Part shown: positions 21,916 to 31,165 of the stretch, in pieces
Layout: the number at the start of each line of letters is the position of its first letter
How positions within the stretch are numbered: position 1 is the first letter of the stretch
Source: Burkholderia sp. Bp9143
GTDB taxonomy: Bacteria > Pseudomonadota > Gammaproteobacteria > Burkholderiales > Burkholderiaceae
DNA length: 64,000 nucleotides
Direction: 5' to 3'
Assembly: GCF_003853645.1 (NCBI RefSeq)
Contig: NZ_QTPO01000002.1
Span: forward strand, 62,001 to 126,000
The notes under the pieces: generated by a model
The model's input: the letters and a program-made list of their open reading frames with translations, nothing else
Told to the model about the DNA's origin: nothing
Databases searched by the model: none
Program-made: the position numbers and the translations under genes

Positions 21916-21978
21916 CACGCGCGGCGGCAGCCGGCCGCATGCCGCGCCGCCGCCATGCCGCCACGTCGCCATGCGCAC

Positions 21979-22000
21979 GCCGGGGCATCCTCGCCCCGGC
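21979..22000. repeat. hairpin between convergent genes, no U-tract
   Basis: GCCGGGGC and GCCCCGGC form an 8-bp perfect stem with an ATCCTC loop between the stops of the regulator and the nitrilase gene. Without a T-run it is only a weak terminator candidate. Confidence 0.5.
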
Positions 22001-22008
22001 AACCATTG

Positions 22009-22932
22009 TCATTCCCCGAACACCACCGAGCGCTTCGGCCGCTCGTCGACGTGCAGCGAAAACACGTCGGCGCGCGCATAGTGCCCGACCACGTCGAAGT
22101 CGTAACGCGCACGCACGAGTTCGTCGGTATCGATGCGCGCGGTCACGAGCCCGGCCTCGCCGATCAACGGCTCCGTCAGCAGGTCGCCGAGCGGCCCGAC
22201 GATCACGCTGCCACCGCGGATCAGCGGCCGCTCGGGATCCCAGCCCGGCACGTCGATGCCAAGCGCGCGCGGCGACGGCTGCACCTGGCAGGCGCTCACG
22301 ACGAAGCAGCGCCCCTCGTGCGCGATGTGCCGCATCGAGCTTTGCCACAGGTCGCGCTCGTCGACGGTCGGCGCGCACCAGATCTGCACGCCTTTCGCAT
22401 ACATCGCGCAGCGCAGGAGCGGCATGTGGTTCTCCCAGCAGATCACGGCGCCCGCGCGGCCCGCGGCCGTGTCGACCACCGGCAGCGTCGAGCCGTCGCC
22501 CTGCCCCCAGATCAGCCGTTCGGTGCCGGTCGGCATCAGCTTGCGGTGCTTCGCGACGAGGCCGTCGCGCGGATCGAAGAACAGCGCCGTGCAGTACAGG
22601 GTGCTGCCGCCGCGCTCGATCACGCCGACCACGAGGCTCGCGCCGGTGCGCTGCGACAGCGCGGCCAGCTCGTCGGTTTCGGCGCCCGGCACGTCGATCG
22701 CCTGCGCGGCGTAGCGCGCATACGCGTCGCGGCCCTCGGGCAGCCGGTAGCCGAGCCGCGTGCCGAATATCTCGCCTTTCGGATAGCCGCCGAGCACGGC
22801 CTCGGGCAGCACGACGAGCGACGCGCCGCTGTCGCGGATCGCGGTTTCGTAGCCGAGGATCGTGTCGAGCGTGGCGCGCGTGCCGGCGGGCGATGCGCCG
22901 ATCTGCAGCGCGGCGATGACTGAGGTGGACAT
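22009..22932 (-). CDS. nitrilase / carbon-nitrogen hydrolase
   Basis: A 307-residue hydrolase of the nitrilase superfamily, which cleaves nitriles or amides to acids and ammonia. The catalytic triad is visible as Glu44 ([12 protein letters not shown]), Lys131 (KHRKLMPT) and Cys165 ([10 protein letters not shown]). The spacing and the YPKG and CWEN contexts fit branch-1 true nitrilases better than amidases. It is divergent from a LysR regulator with an 80-bp shared gap carrying repeated ATCGAT sites, so that regulator probably controls it. The natural substrate is unknown. Confidence 0.9.
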   Translation of the reverse strand: MSTSVIAALQIGASPAGTRATLDTILGYETAIRDSGASLVVLPEAVLGGYPKGEIFGTRLGYRLPEGRDAYARYAAQAIDVPGAETDELAALSQRTGASLVVGVIERGGSTLYCTALFFDPRDGLVAKHRKLMPTGTERLIWGQGDGSTLPVVDTAAGRAGAVICWENHMPLLRCAMYAKGVQIWCAPTVDERDLWQSSMRHIAHEGRCFVVSACQVQPSPRALGIDVPGWDPERPLIRGGSVIVGPLGDLLTEPLIGEAGLVTARIDTDELVRARYDFDVVGHYARADVFSLHVDERPKRSVVFGE

Positions 22933-22967
22933 TAAGGCGTCTCCGGTGTGTGGGATGACGCCATCTT

Positions 22968-22998
22968 TATCGATATCATTTCATCGATCAAATCGATA
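22968..22998. promoter_or_regulatory. three ATCGAT sites between nitrilase and LysR genes
   Basis: TATCGAT (22968-22974) and ATCGATA (22992-22998) are inverted repeats, with a third ATCGAT at 22983-22988 between them. The position in the divergent gap suits LysR binding; this link is inferred. Confidence 0.55.
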
Positions 22999-23012
22999 CA
23001 ACGATAACTGAC

Positions 23013-23933
23013 ATGAATGCGGATGATATCGCCGGGCTCGACCTGAACCTGCTGAAGGTGTTCGAGGCGCTGCACGAGGAAGGCGGCGCGAGCCGTGCGG
23101 CGCTGCGGCTCGGCCTCACGCAGTCGGCCGTCAGCGCGGCGCTCGCGCGGCTGCGCGTGATCTACGCCGATCCGCTGTTCGTGCGTACCGGCCGCGGGCT
23201 CGCGCCGACGCCGCGCGCGGACGAACTGAAGCCGATCCTGTCCGACGCGCTCGACCGCTGCCGTGCAAGCCTCGCGATCGCGGCCGACGGCGGCGAACGG
23301 GTCGGCCGCACGATCTCGATCGGGCTGTCGGACGACTTCGAGATCGCGCTCGGCCGCGCGCTGATCGACGCGGTCGCACGCGAAGCCGCGGGCATCCGGC
23401 TGATCTTCCGGCAGACGCACAGCAGCATCGCGGGCGACGCGCTGCTGCGGCACGGCGTCGATCTCGCGATCGCGTCGGGCGGGTTCTCGGCGAACGGGCT
23501 CAGCCGGCGCGCGCTCGCCACGGGCGGTTATGCGTGCCTGATCGATCCGGCCGGCCGCGCGCGCTCGCCCGCCACGCTCGCGCTCGCCGATTTCCTGCAG
23601 CGCGATCACTTGCTCGTATCGTCGGGCGGCGTGATCGGGATCGTCGACGAGGCGCTGGCCGCGCTCGGCCACAAGCGGCGCGTCGCGGCCTCGACCACGC
23701 ATTTCGCGGCGCTGCCGTACCTGCTCGCCGGTTCCGACGCGGTGGCGACGATTCCGGCACACGCGGCCCGCGCGATCGCGCAAGCGACGTCCCTGCATGC
23801 GCTCGCGTGCCCGGTCGAGCTGCCACGCTACCCGGTGGAGATCGGCTGGCGCACGAGCACGCAGCGCGACCCGGCGATCGTGCGCGTGCGGGACACGATC
23901 GCCGCCTGCGTCGCGACGATCGTCGCGCCTTGA
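23013..23933 (+). CDS. LysR-family transcriptional regulator
   Basis: A 306-residue LysR-type regulator. The N-terminal winged helix-turn-helix starts DLNLLKVFEALHEEGGASRA and includes the recognition stretch LGLTQSAVSAALARLR (about residues 32-47), followed by a periplasmic-binding-protein-like effector domain. It is divergent from the nitrilase gene, the usual arrangement for a LysR protein that regulates its neighbour and itself. The inducer cannot be deduced. Confidence 0.92.
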   Translation: MNADDIAGLDLNLLKVFEALHEEGGASRAALRLGLTQSAVSAALARLRVIYADPLFVRTGRGLAPTPRADELKPILSDALDRCRASLAIAADGGERVGRTISIGLSDDFEIALGRALIDAVAREAAGIRLIFRQTHSSIAGDALLRHGVDLAIASGGFSANGLSRRALATGGYACLIDPAGRARSPATLALADFLQRDHLLVSSGGVIGIVDEALAALGHKRRVAASTTHFAALPYLLAGSDAVATIPAHAARAIAQATSLHALACPVELPRYPVEIGWRTSTQRDPAIVRVRDTIAACVATIVAP

Positions 23934-24081
23934 AAAACGGGGCGGGATTCAGCCGGTGTCGGCCGGACCTTCCGCGCCGCCGACGCGCGTCGCGGCGATC
24001 GGGAAGCCTCGCCGCCGCCGCAAGAGCGGCCGGGGTCGGATTCGTCTAACTTGACGGCCGGCAGCGTGCGGGCGCAACCGG

Positions 24082-24087
24082 TAAAAT
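24082..24087 (+). promoter_or_regulatory. -10-like TAAAAT immediately upstream of the NUDIX start
   Basis: TAAAAT ends 8 nt before the ATG at 24096, so a transcript starting at the usual distance would have almost no leader. No convincing -35 is visible. Confidence 0.4.
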
Positions 24088-24095
24088 GCCGAACC

Positions 24096-24605
24096 ATGAA
24101 ACCCGAAATCTGGACCCCGCATGTGACCGTCGCGGCGCTCGTCGAGCGCGCCGGTCGCTTTCTCGTGATCGAGGAAGAAACCTCGACGGGCCTGCGTATC
24201 AATCAGCCGGCCGGCCATCTCGAAGCCGGCGAGACGCTCGCCGACGCCGTGATCCGCGAGACGCTCGAGGAAACCGCGCATCCGTTCGTCCCCGATGCCC
24301 TCGTCGGCGTCTATCTCGCGCACTACGACCGCCCCGGCAGCGCCGGCGCGACCTACCTGCGCTTCACGTTCTGCGGCAAGGCCGGCGAGCCGCTGCCGAA
24401 CCACAGGCTCGACGACGGCATCGTCCGCACGCTGTGGATGAGCGCCGACGAACTGCGTGCGTGCAGCGAGCGCCACCGCTCGCCCGCGGTAATGCGCTGC
24501 GTCGACGACTATCTCGCCGGGCGGCGCATTCCGCTCGATTTCGTGCACACGCATTCGGTCGCGCCGCGCCCGGACGCATTCGACCGTCAGGCGGTAAACA
24601 AATGA
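24096..24605 (+). CDS. NUDIX hydrolase (NudJ-like)
   Basis: A 169-residue NUDIX hydrolase. The NUDIX box is present as G-x5-E-x7-RE-x2-EE, from [14 protein letters not shown] to RETLEETAH, near residues 43-65. NudJ-type enzymes hydrolyse nucleoside di- and triphosphates and the thiamine pyrimidine pyrophosphate. The gene overlaps mnmA (ATGA), an arrangement also seen in E. coli, where nudJ precedes mnmA, supporting this subfamily. The ATG at 24096 gives [18 protein letters not shown], a typical NudJ start. Confidence 0.92.
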   Translation: MKPEIWTPHVTVAALVERAGRFLVIEEETSTGLRINQPAGHLEAGETLADAVIRETLEETAHPFVPDALVGVYLAHYDRPGSAGATYLRFTFCGKAGEPLPNHRLDDGIVRTLWMSADELRACSERHRSPAVMRCVDDYLAGRRIPLDFVHTHSVAPRPDAFDRQAVNK

Positions 24606-25747
24606 GCAAGCGCCGTGTAGTGGTGGGCATGTCGGGCGGCGTCGATTCGTCGGTGACCGCGTGGCTGTTGAAGGAACAGGGGTACGACGTGGTCGGCCTG
24701 TTCATGAAGAACTGGGAAGACGACGACGACGGCGAATACTGCTCGACGCGCCAGGACTGGATCGACGTGGTGTCGGTGGCCGACCTGATCGGCATCGACG
24801 TGGAAGCCGTGAACTTCGCGGCCGAATACAAGGACCGCGTGTTCGCCGAATTCCTGCGCGAGTACTCGGCCGGCCGCACGCCGAACCCGGACGTGCTGTG
24901 CAACGCCGAGATCAAGTTCAAGGCGTTCCTCGACCACGCGATGTCACTCGACGCGGAAATGATCGCGACCGGCCACTACGCGCGCGTGCGCGAGCGCGAC
25001 GGTCGCTTCGAGCTGCTGAAGGCATTCGATCACACGAAAGACCAGTCGTACTTCCTGCACCGCCTGAACCAGGCGCAACTGTCGAAGACGATGTTCCCGC
25101 TCGGCGAGATCCCGAAGACGAAGGTGCGCGAGATCGCCGCGCAGATCGGCCTGCCGAACGCGAAGAAGAAGGATTCGACCGGCATCTGCTTCATCGGCGA
25201 ACGGCCGTTCCGCGACTTCCTGAACCGCTATCTTCCGACGAAGCCCGGCCCGATGAAGACGCCGGACGGCAAGGTGATCGGCGAGCACATCGGCCTCGCG
25301 TTCTACACGTTCGGCCAGCGCAAGGGCATCGGCCTCGGCGGCAGCAAGGACGGCAGCGGCGAGCCGTGGTTCGTCGCGGCGAAGGACATCGCGTCGAACA
25401 CGCTGTACGTCGTGCAGGGCCACGACCATCCGTGGCTGCTGTCGCGCGAGCTCGTCGCCGGCAACGTGAGCTGGGTCGCGGGCGAGCCGCCGGCCGAAGG
25501 CTTCTCGTGCGGCGCGAAGACGCGCTACCGGCAGGCCGATGCGGCGTGCTCGTTCGGTCGGGCCGACGAAGGACGCTTCTCGCTCGCATTCGACGACGCG
25601 CAATGGGCGGTCACGCCCGGCCAGTCGGCCGTGCTGTACGACGGCGAGATCTGCCTCGGCGGCGGCATCATCGAGTCCGCGGCCACCGGCCAGACGGCGC
25701 CGGCATCGGCGGCAGCCCACGCGGGCACGCTCGCCGAAGCACGCTGA
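24602..25747 (+). CDS. mnmA: tRNA-specific 2-thiouridylase MnmA
   Basis: MnmA adds sulfur at position 2 of the wobble uridine of Lys, Glu and Gln tRNAs. The 381-residue protein has the PP-loop [15 protein letters not shown] near residue 9, the catalytic Cys in [12 protein letters not shown], and the second Cys in [13 protein letters not shown]. The central and beta-barrel C-terminal domains follow. About 15 extra Ala/Thr-rich residues end the protein. The start overlaps the NUDIX stop, so translation is coupled. Confidence 0.97.
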   Translation: MSKRRVVVGMSGGVDSSVTAWLLKEQGYDVVGLFMKNWEDDDDGEYCSTRQDWIDVVSVADLIGIDVEAVNFAAEYKDRVFAEFLREYSAGRTPNPDVLCNAEIKFKAFLDHAMSLDAEMIATGHYARVRERDGRFELLKAFDHTKDQSYFLHRLNQAQLSKTMFPLGEIPKTKVREIAAQIGLPNAKKKDSTGICFIGERPFRDFLNRYLPTKPGPMKTPDGKVIGEHIGLAFYTFGQRKGIGLGGSKDGSGEPWFVAAKDIASNTLYVVQGHDHPWLLSRELVAGNVSWVAGEPPAEGFSCGAKTRYRQADAACSFGRADEGRFSLAFDDAQWAVTPGQSAVLYDGEICLGGGIIESAATGQTAPASAAAHAGTLAEAR

Positions 25748-25866
25748 CATCCATTCGGTTTAGACTTGCGGCACGCCGCGCCCGGCGGAACACGATTCCG
25801 CCGCGGCCGGTGCGCCGCCCTCGCAGCAAACGCATGGCGGCATTTCAAGATGCTTACGGAGCCCCC

Positions 25867-27486
25867 ATGCTTTCACGACGCTACCTCGCGATGTGGTGTG
25901 CCGTGCTGCTGCTCGTTGCGGCGGCCGCACTCGCGTCGATCCACGTGCTTTCCTGGATGTGGATCATCATCCCCGTCGCCTTCGTCGCCGTCGGCCTGTA
26001 CGACCTGAACCAGGACCGTCACGCGATCCTGCGCAACTACCCGCTCTGGGGCCATTTCCGCTTCCTGTTCGAGTTCATCCGCCCCGAGATCCGCCAGTAT
26101 TTCGTCGAGGACGACACCGACGAGAAGCCGTTCTCGCGCGCGCAGCGCAGCCTCGTCTACCAGCGCGCGAAGAACGTCGCCGACAACCGCCCGTACGGCA
26201 CCGAACTGAACGTGAAGGCCGTCGCGCACGAATGGATCAGCCACTCGCTCGCGCCGACGAAGCTGCCGAGCCACGACTTCCGCATCCGCGTCGGCGCGAA
26301 CCGCGCGCAGCCATACGACATCTCGATCTTCAATATCTCGGCGATGAGCTTCGGCTCGCTGTCCGCGAACGCGATCCGCTCGCTGAACCTCGGCGCGAAG
26401 AAAGGCGGGTTCGCGCACGACACCGGCGAAGGCTCGCTGTCGAAGTACCACCGCGAGAACGGCGGCGACATCATCTGGGAGATCGCGTCCGGCTACTTCG
26501 GCTGCCGCAACGAAGACGGCACCTTCAACCCCGACAAGTTCGCGAAGCAGGCTGCCGATCCGCAGGTCAGGATGATCGAGATCAAGCTGTCGCAAGGCGC
26601 GAAACCCGGCCACGGCGGCGTGCTGCCGGCCGCGAAGATCACGCCCGAGATCGCCGAGACGCGCGGCGTGCCGATGGGCAAGGACTGCATCTCGCCCGCC
26701 ACGCACTCGGAATTCTCGACGCCGCGCGGGCTGCTCGAATTCGTCGAGCGGCTGCGCACGCTGTCGGGCGGCAAGCCGACCGGCTTCAAGCTGTGCATCG
26801 GCCATCCGTGGGAATTCTTCGGGATCGCGAAGGCGATGATCGAGACGGGCATCGTGCCCGACTTCATCGTCGTCGACGGCGCGGAAGGCGGTACCGGCGC
26901 GGCGCCGCTCGAATTCACCGACCATGTCGGCGTGCCGCTGCAGGAAGGGCTGCTGCTGGTGCACAACACGCTCGTCGGGATCGGCGTGCGCGACCGCGTG
27001 AAGATCGGTGCGAGCGGCAAGATCATCACCGCGTTCGACATCGCGCGCACGCTCGCGATCGGCGCCGACTGGGTGAACTCGGCGCGCGGCTTCATGTTCG
27101 CGGTCGGCTGCATCCAAGCGCAGCACTGCCACACCGACCGGTGCCCGACCGGCGTCGCCACCCAGGACCCGGTGCGCCAGCGCGCCCTCGTCGTGCCCGA
27201 CAAGGCTGAGCGCGTGTACAACTTCCATCGCAATACGCTGCATGCGCTGCAGGAACTCGTGCAGGCGGCCGGCCTCGGCCATCCGTCCGAGCTGCGCGCG
27301 CATCACATCGTGCAGCGGGTCGCGCCGCACGAAGTGCGGCTGATGTCGCAGTTGCTGAAGTACCTGAAGCCCGGCGCGCTGCTCGATGGCCGGACCTGCG
27401 GCTATTCGCTGTACGACAAGTGGTGGCCGATCGCGCGCAGCGATTCGTTCGTGCTGGGCGAAACCGTTTACACGTCGATCGAGTAA
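25867..27486 (+). CDS. membrane-anchored FMN-binding glutamate synthase family protein
   Basis: A 539-residue protein built from one glutamate-synthase central/FMN domain (about residues 90-500). Two hydrophobic segments near the N-terminus (MWCAVLLLVAAAALASI and WMWIIIPVAFVAVGLYDL) anchor it to the membrane. Domain signatures are FNISAMSFGSLSANAI, KPGHGGVLPAAKI and DGAEGGTGAAP, and the 3Fe-4S motif C-x5-C-x4-C is at Cys415, Cys421 and Cys426. It lacks the glutamine amidotransferase domain of true GltB, so it is probably not a classical GOGAT; the real substrate is unknown. CGGAG lies just before the ATG. Confidence 0.88.
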   Translation: MLSRRYLAMWCAVLLLVAAAALASIHVLSWMWIIIPVAFVAVGLYDLNQDRHAILRNYPLWGHFRFLFEFIRPEIRQYFVEDDTDEKPFSRAQRSLVYQRAKNVADNRPYGTELNVKAVAHEWISHSLAPTKLPSHDFRIRVGANRAQPYDISIFNISAMSFGSLSANAIRSLNLGAKKGGFAHDTGEGSLSKYHRENGGDIIWEIASGYFGCRNEDGTFNPDKFAKQAADPQVRMIEIKLSQGAKPGHGGVLPAAKITPEIAETRGVPMGKDCISPATHSEFSTPRGLLEFVERLRTLSGGKPTGFKLCIGHPWEFFGIAKAMIETGIVPDFIVVDGAEGGTGAAPLEFTDHVGVPLQEGLLLVHNTLVGIGVRDRVKIGASGKIITAFDIARTLAIGADWVNSARGFMFAVGCIQAQHCHTDRCPTGVATQDPVRQRALVVPDKAERVYNFHRNTLHALQELVQAAGLGHPSELRAHHIVQRVAPHEVRLMSQLLKYLKPGALLDGRTCGYSLYDKWWPIARSDSFVLGETVYTSIE

Positions 27487-27558
27487 CGGGCGATCGGTGC
27501 GACGGCCTCTCGACGGGGCGCTTTTCCTTTGCCTGCCCGATCCGCAATCGGCGGAGGG

Positions 27559-28170
27559 TCAGCCTTGCGGCAGCGTGTCGGTGAACGTCTGCCGCTGCGA
27601 CAGCTTCACGTAATGCTTGTCGAGATTCGGATGGCGGTCGCGCCAGTTGAGTTCGGGCATCCGGAAGTCGAGGTAGCCGAGCGCGCAGCCGAGTGCGATG
27701 TCGGCGAGCGTGTAATGATTACCGACGCACCACGTCTTGCCGCCGAGGCCCTGCGACATCGCGACGAGGGCGTCGTCGATCTTGCGCTGCTGGCGCGCGA
27801 TCCAGCTCGCGCTGCGCTGCGCTTCGTCACGCAGCGTGTGTTCGAGACGAATCGCCACGGCCGCGTCGAGCACGCCGTCGCCCAGCGCTTCCCAGCAACG
27901 CACTTCGACACGTTCGCGCCCAGACGGCGGAATCAGCTTGCCGACCGGCGACAGCGTATCGACGTATTCGCAGATCACGCGGGAATCGAACACCGCGGCA
28001 CCATCCTCCATCACGAGACACGGGACCTTGCCGAGCGGATTCGATGCATGAATGTCCGTCTCCGGCGCCCACACGTTCTCGAGCTCCAGCTTGTAGTCGA
28101 TCTTCTTTTCAGCAAGCACGATCCGCGCCTTTCGGACGTACGGGCTGCTGAGCGAACCGATTAATTTCAT
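27559..28170 (-). CDS. glutathione S-transferase family protein
   Basis: A 203-residue cytosolic GST. The N-terminal thioredoxin-like domain starts MKLIGSLSSPYVRKARIVLA and has the glutathione-site segments NPLGKVPCLVMEDG and VFDSRVICEYVD. An all-helical C-terminal domain contains YTLADIALGCALGYLDFR. It resembles the YibF-like group of small GSTs. Two ATGs are adjacent; I chose the second because the AAAGG upstream then sits 6 nt away. It is convergent with the glutamate-synthase-like gene. Confidence 0.92.
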   Translation of the reverse strand: MKLIGSLSSPYVRKARIVLAEKKIDYKLELENVWAPETDIHASNPLGKVPCLVMEDGAAVFDSRVICEYVDTLSPVGKLIPPSGRERVEVRCWEALGDGVLDAAVAIRLEHTLRDEAQRSASWIARQQRKIDDALVAMSQGLGGKTWCVGNHYTLADIALGCALGYLDFRMPELNWRDRHPNLDKHYVKLSQRQTFTDTLPQG

Positions 28171-28345
28171 CATCTGCCTTTTTAAGGGAACCGCCGAGAG
28201 TATACGTTGTCGCCGATCATAACCGGCCGGCATGGCGCGGTAGAAAATCGCCCGCCCGGCCTGTGGATGGTTTGCAACAGCCGTCGCCGAGCCCCGTCCG
28301 GCGTGGCTTGCGGCCACAGCTCTCACGCGCCGCGTCCGGCGGCGC

Positions 28346-28351
28346 TACAAT
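28346..28351 (+). promoter_or_regulatory. -10-like TACAAT directly upstream of pepP
   Basis: TACAAT ends 6 nt before the ATG, so +1 would fall on the A of the start codon. The -35 region is not recognisable, so this is a candidate only. Confidence 0.4.
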
Positions 28352-28357
28352 CGCACG

Positions 28358-29755
28358 ATGAATGCGCCCCTCGATACCGCCATCGCCGTCGACGTCTACC
28401 GCCAGCGCCGCGAACGCGTGCTTGCCGCACTGCGCGCCGCGGGCGGCGGCGTCGCCATCGTCCCCACCGCGCCGGAAATGCTGCGCAACCGCGATACGGC
28501 CTTTCCGTACCGGCATGACAGCTACTTCCATTACCTGACGGGCTTCACCGAGCCGGATGCCGTGCTCGTGCTGAGCGCGGCCGGGTCGCACGGCGCGCCG
28601 GAATCGATCCTGTTCTGCCGCGCGAAGAATGCCGACCGCGAGATCTGGGAAGGTTTCCATTACGGGCCCGAGACCGCGCGCGATGCGTTCGGATTCGACG
28701 CGGCCTATGCGGTCGACGTGATCGACACCGAAATGCCGCGCCTGCTCGCCGATGCGGGCACCGTGCACTACCGGTTCGGCGCGTCGGCCGAGTTCGACCG
28801 CCAGCTCGCCGGCTGGATCGATGCGGTGCGCGCGCAGGCGCGCACGGGCGTCGCCGCGCCGGACGCGCTGCTCGACCTCACGCCGCTGCTCGACGACATG
28901 CGGCTCGTGAAGGACGAGCACGAACTCGCGATCATGATGCGTGCCGCACACATCTCCGCGCTCGCGCACCGTCGCGCGATGCAGGTGTGCCGCCCGGGCA
29001 TCCGCGAATACGAACTCGAGGCCGAGCTGCTGTACACGTTCCGCAAGCATGGCGCACAGGCGCCCGCGTACGGCTCGATCGTGGCGGCCGGCGCGAACGC
29101 GTGCGTGCTGCACTACCCGGCCGGCAACGCGTCCGCGCAGGACGGCGACCTGATCCTGATCGATGCCGCGTGCGAACTCGACGGCTACGCGTCGGACATC
29201 ACGCGCACGTTCCCGGCCAACGGACGCTTCTCGCCCGCGCAGCGCACGCTGTACGACATCGTGCTCGCCGCGCAGCAGGCCGCGATCGACGCGACGCGCG
29301 CGGGCGTGCCGTTCGAGGCGCCGCACGACGCGGCCGTGCGTGTGCTGGCGCAAGGGCTGCTCGATACCGGCATCATCCCGAAGACGCGCTTCTCGAGCGT
29401 CGACGACGTGATCGCCGAGCGTGCCTACGCACGCTTCTACATGCACCGTACCGGTCACTGGATCGGCATGGACGTGCACGATTGCGGCGACTACCGCGAG
29501 CGGCTCGCCGCGCGCGACGCCAACGGCGCGCTGCCGTGGCGCACGCTGAAATCCGGCATGACGCTCACCGTCGAGCCGGGCCTGTACGTGCGCGCCGCCG
29601 ACGACGTACCGTCCGAATACTGGAACATCGGCATCCGCATCGAGGACGACGCGATCGTGCGCGAGCACGGTTGCGAGCTGATCACGCGCGACGTGCCGGT
29701 CGCGGCCGCAGAGATCGAGGCATTGATGCGCGCGGGTGCGGCACATGGCGCATGA
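28358..29755 (+). CDS. pepP: Xaa-Pro aminopeptidase (M24B)
   Basis: PepP removes N-terminal residues that precede proline. The 465-residue protein has an N-terminal creatinase-like domain (FPYRHDSYFHYLTGFTEPDA) and the C-terminal pita-bread metallopeptidase domain. The dimanganese ligands are visible: two Asp in LILIDAACELDGYASDITRT, His in HRTGHWIGMDVHD, Glu in TLTVEPGLYV and Glu in GIRIEDDAIV. ubiH begins 79 bp downstream, matching the pepP-ubiH order of many proteobacteria. Confidence 0.95.
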   Translation: MNAPLDTAIAVDVYRQRRERVLAALRAAGGGVAIVPTAPEMLRNRDTAFPYRHDSYFHYLTGFTEPDAVLVLSAAGSHGAPESILFCRAKNADREIWEGFHYGPETARDAFGFDAAYAVDVIDTEMPRLLADAGTVHYRFGASAEFDRQLAGWIDAVRAQARTGVAAPDALLDLTPLLDDMRLVKDEHELAIMMRAAHISALAHRRAMQVCRPGIREYELEAELLYTFRKHGAQAPAYGSIVAAGANACVLHYPAGNASAQDGDLILIDAACELDGYASDITRTFPANGRFSPAQRTLYDIVLAAQQAAIDATRAGVPFEAPHDAAVRVLAQGLLDTGIIPKTRFSSVDDVIAERAYARFYMHRTGHWIGMDVHDCGDYRERLAARDANGALPWRTLKSGMTLTVEPGLYVRAADDVPSEYWNIGIRIEDDAIVREHGCELITRDVPVAAAEIEALMRAGAAHGA

Positions 29756-29834
29756 GCGTGCCGCAGGCCGCCATCACCCTCGGCTGCCCCGCCGTTGAAC
29801 CGCCGTTGACCGTTACCCCGTTTCACGAACACTG

Positions 29835-31022
29835 ATGACGACCGCTTCCTCCCCGGCCACACCGGACTACGACCTCGCCATCGTCGGCGCGGGCCCCGTC
29901 GGGCTCGCGCTCGCCGGCTGGCTCGCACGACGCAGCGCGACGCAGCACGCGTCGATCGCGCTGATCGACGCGCGCGAGCCGGCCGCGAGCGCGAACGACC
30001 CGCGCGCGATCGCCGTGTCGCACGGCAGCCGCGTGCTGCTCGACACGCTCGGATGGCCGGCCGACGCGACACCGATCGAACACATCCACGTGTCGCAGCG
30101 CGGCCACTTCGGGCGCACGCTGATCGACCGCGACGAGCACGACCTCGCCGCGCTCGGCTACGTCGTGCGCTATGGCTCGATCGTCCAGGCACTCGCGCAG
30201 GCGGTGCGCGGCACACGCGTCGACTGGCTCACGTCGACCACCGCACGCGCGCCGCAACAGGACGCCGACGGCGTCGCGCTCACACTCGACGGCCCGCAAG
30301 GCGAGCGTACGCTGCGCGCGCGCATCGTCATCAACGCCGAAGGCGGGCTGTTCCACGAACAGCAGGCCGATACCGGCAAGCATCGCCGCGACTACGGCCA
30401 GACCGCAATCGTCGGCACGGTCACGGTCTCGGCGCCGCGCCCGAACGTCGCATGGGAACGCTTCACGCACGAAGGCCCGCTCGCGCTGCTGCCGCTCGGC
30501 GGCCCGCGCCAGGCCGAGTATTCGCTCGTGTGGTGCTGCACGCCCGACGAGGCGGCCCGCCGCGCCGCCCTTCCCGACGACGCGTTCCTGCGCGAACTCG
30601 GCGCTGCATTCGGCGAGCGGATGGGCCAGTTCGTCGCGATCGCGGGGCGCGCATCGTTCCCGCTCGGGCTGAACGCGGCGCAAACCCTCGTCAACGGGCG
30701 CATCGCGATCGTCGGCAACGCCGCCCAAACGCTGCACCCGGTCGCCGGCCAGGGGCTCAACCTCGGGCTGCGCGATGCGCACACGCTCGTCGACGCGCTG
30801 TCCACGCAGGGCTTCGAAGCGACCGCGCTCGCAACCTTCAACGCGCGGCGCGCGCTCGACCGGCGCTTCACGATCGGCGCAACCGACACGCTCGCGCGCC
30901 TGTTCACGGTCGACGCCGGCCCCCTTCCGCTGCTGCGCGGCGCGGCGCTCACCGCGCTCGAATTCGTGCCACCGCTCAAGAAGGCGATCGCGCGCCAGAT
31001 GATGTTCGGCCAGCGCAACTGA
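29835..31022 (+). CDS. ubiH: UbiH/UbiF/COQ6-family FAD monooxygenase
   Basis: A 395-residue flavin hydroxylase of ubiquinone biosynthesis. It has the FAD dinucleotide fold AIVGAGPVGLALAGWLARR at the N-terminus, the ARDPRAIAVS-type segment (NDPRAIAVSHGS), and the second FAD motif VGNAAQTLHPVAGQGLNLG near residue 295. The position after pepP supports UbiH among the paralogous Ubi hydroxylases, but the ring position it hydroxylates cannot be proved from sequence. Confidence 0.88.
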   Translation: MTTASSPATPDYDLAIVGAGPVGLALAGWLARRSATQHASIALIDAREPAASANDPRAIAVSHGSRVLLDTLGWPADATPIEHIHVSQRGHFGRTLIDRDEHDLAALGYVVRYGSIVQALAQAVRGTRVDWLTSTTARAPQQDADGVALTLDGPQGERTLRARIVINAEGGLFHEQQADTGKHRRDYGQTAIVGTVTVSAPRPNVAWERFTHEGPLALLPLGGPRQAEYSLVWCCTPDEAARRAALPDDAFLRELGAAFGERMGQFVAIAGRASFPLGLNAAQTLVNGRIAIVGNAAQTLHPVAGQGLNLGLRDAHTLVDALSTQGFEATALATFNARRALDRRFTIGATDTLARLFTVDAGPLPLLRGAALTALEFVPPLKKAIARQMMFGQRN

Positions 31023-31096
31023 CGCGGGGCGCACCGCGCGTTGCGCGCCGTCAGGCCGCGCAAACCGGGTCAAATCGGCGGGGCATGGGAATACGG

Positions 31097-31102
31097 TAAA
31101 AT
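31097..31102 (+). promoter_or_regulatory. possible -10 box of the dusB-fis-purH cluster
   Basis: TAAAAT lies 63 bp before the dusB start within an A+T-rich patch. No good -35 accompanies it. Confidence 0.4.
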
Positions 31103-31165
31103 ACACGTTTTCCCTCCGCCCTTTTTTGCCCGCGACGCCCGGCGCTCGCGGGCGGTGCCATTGCG

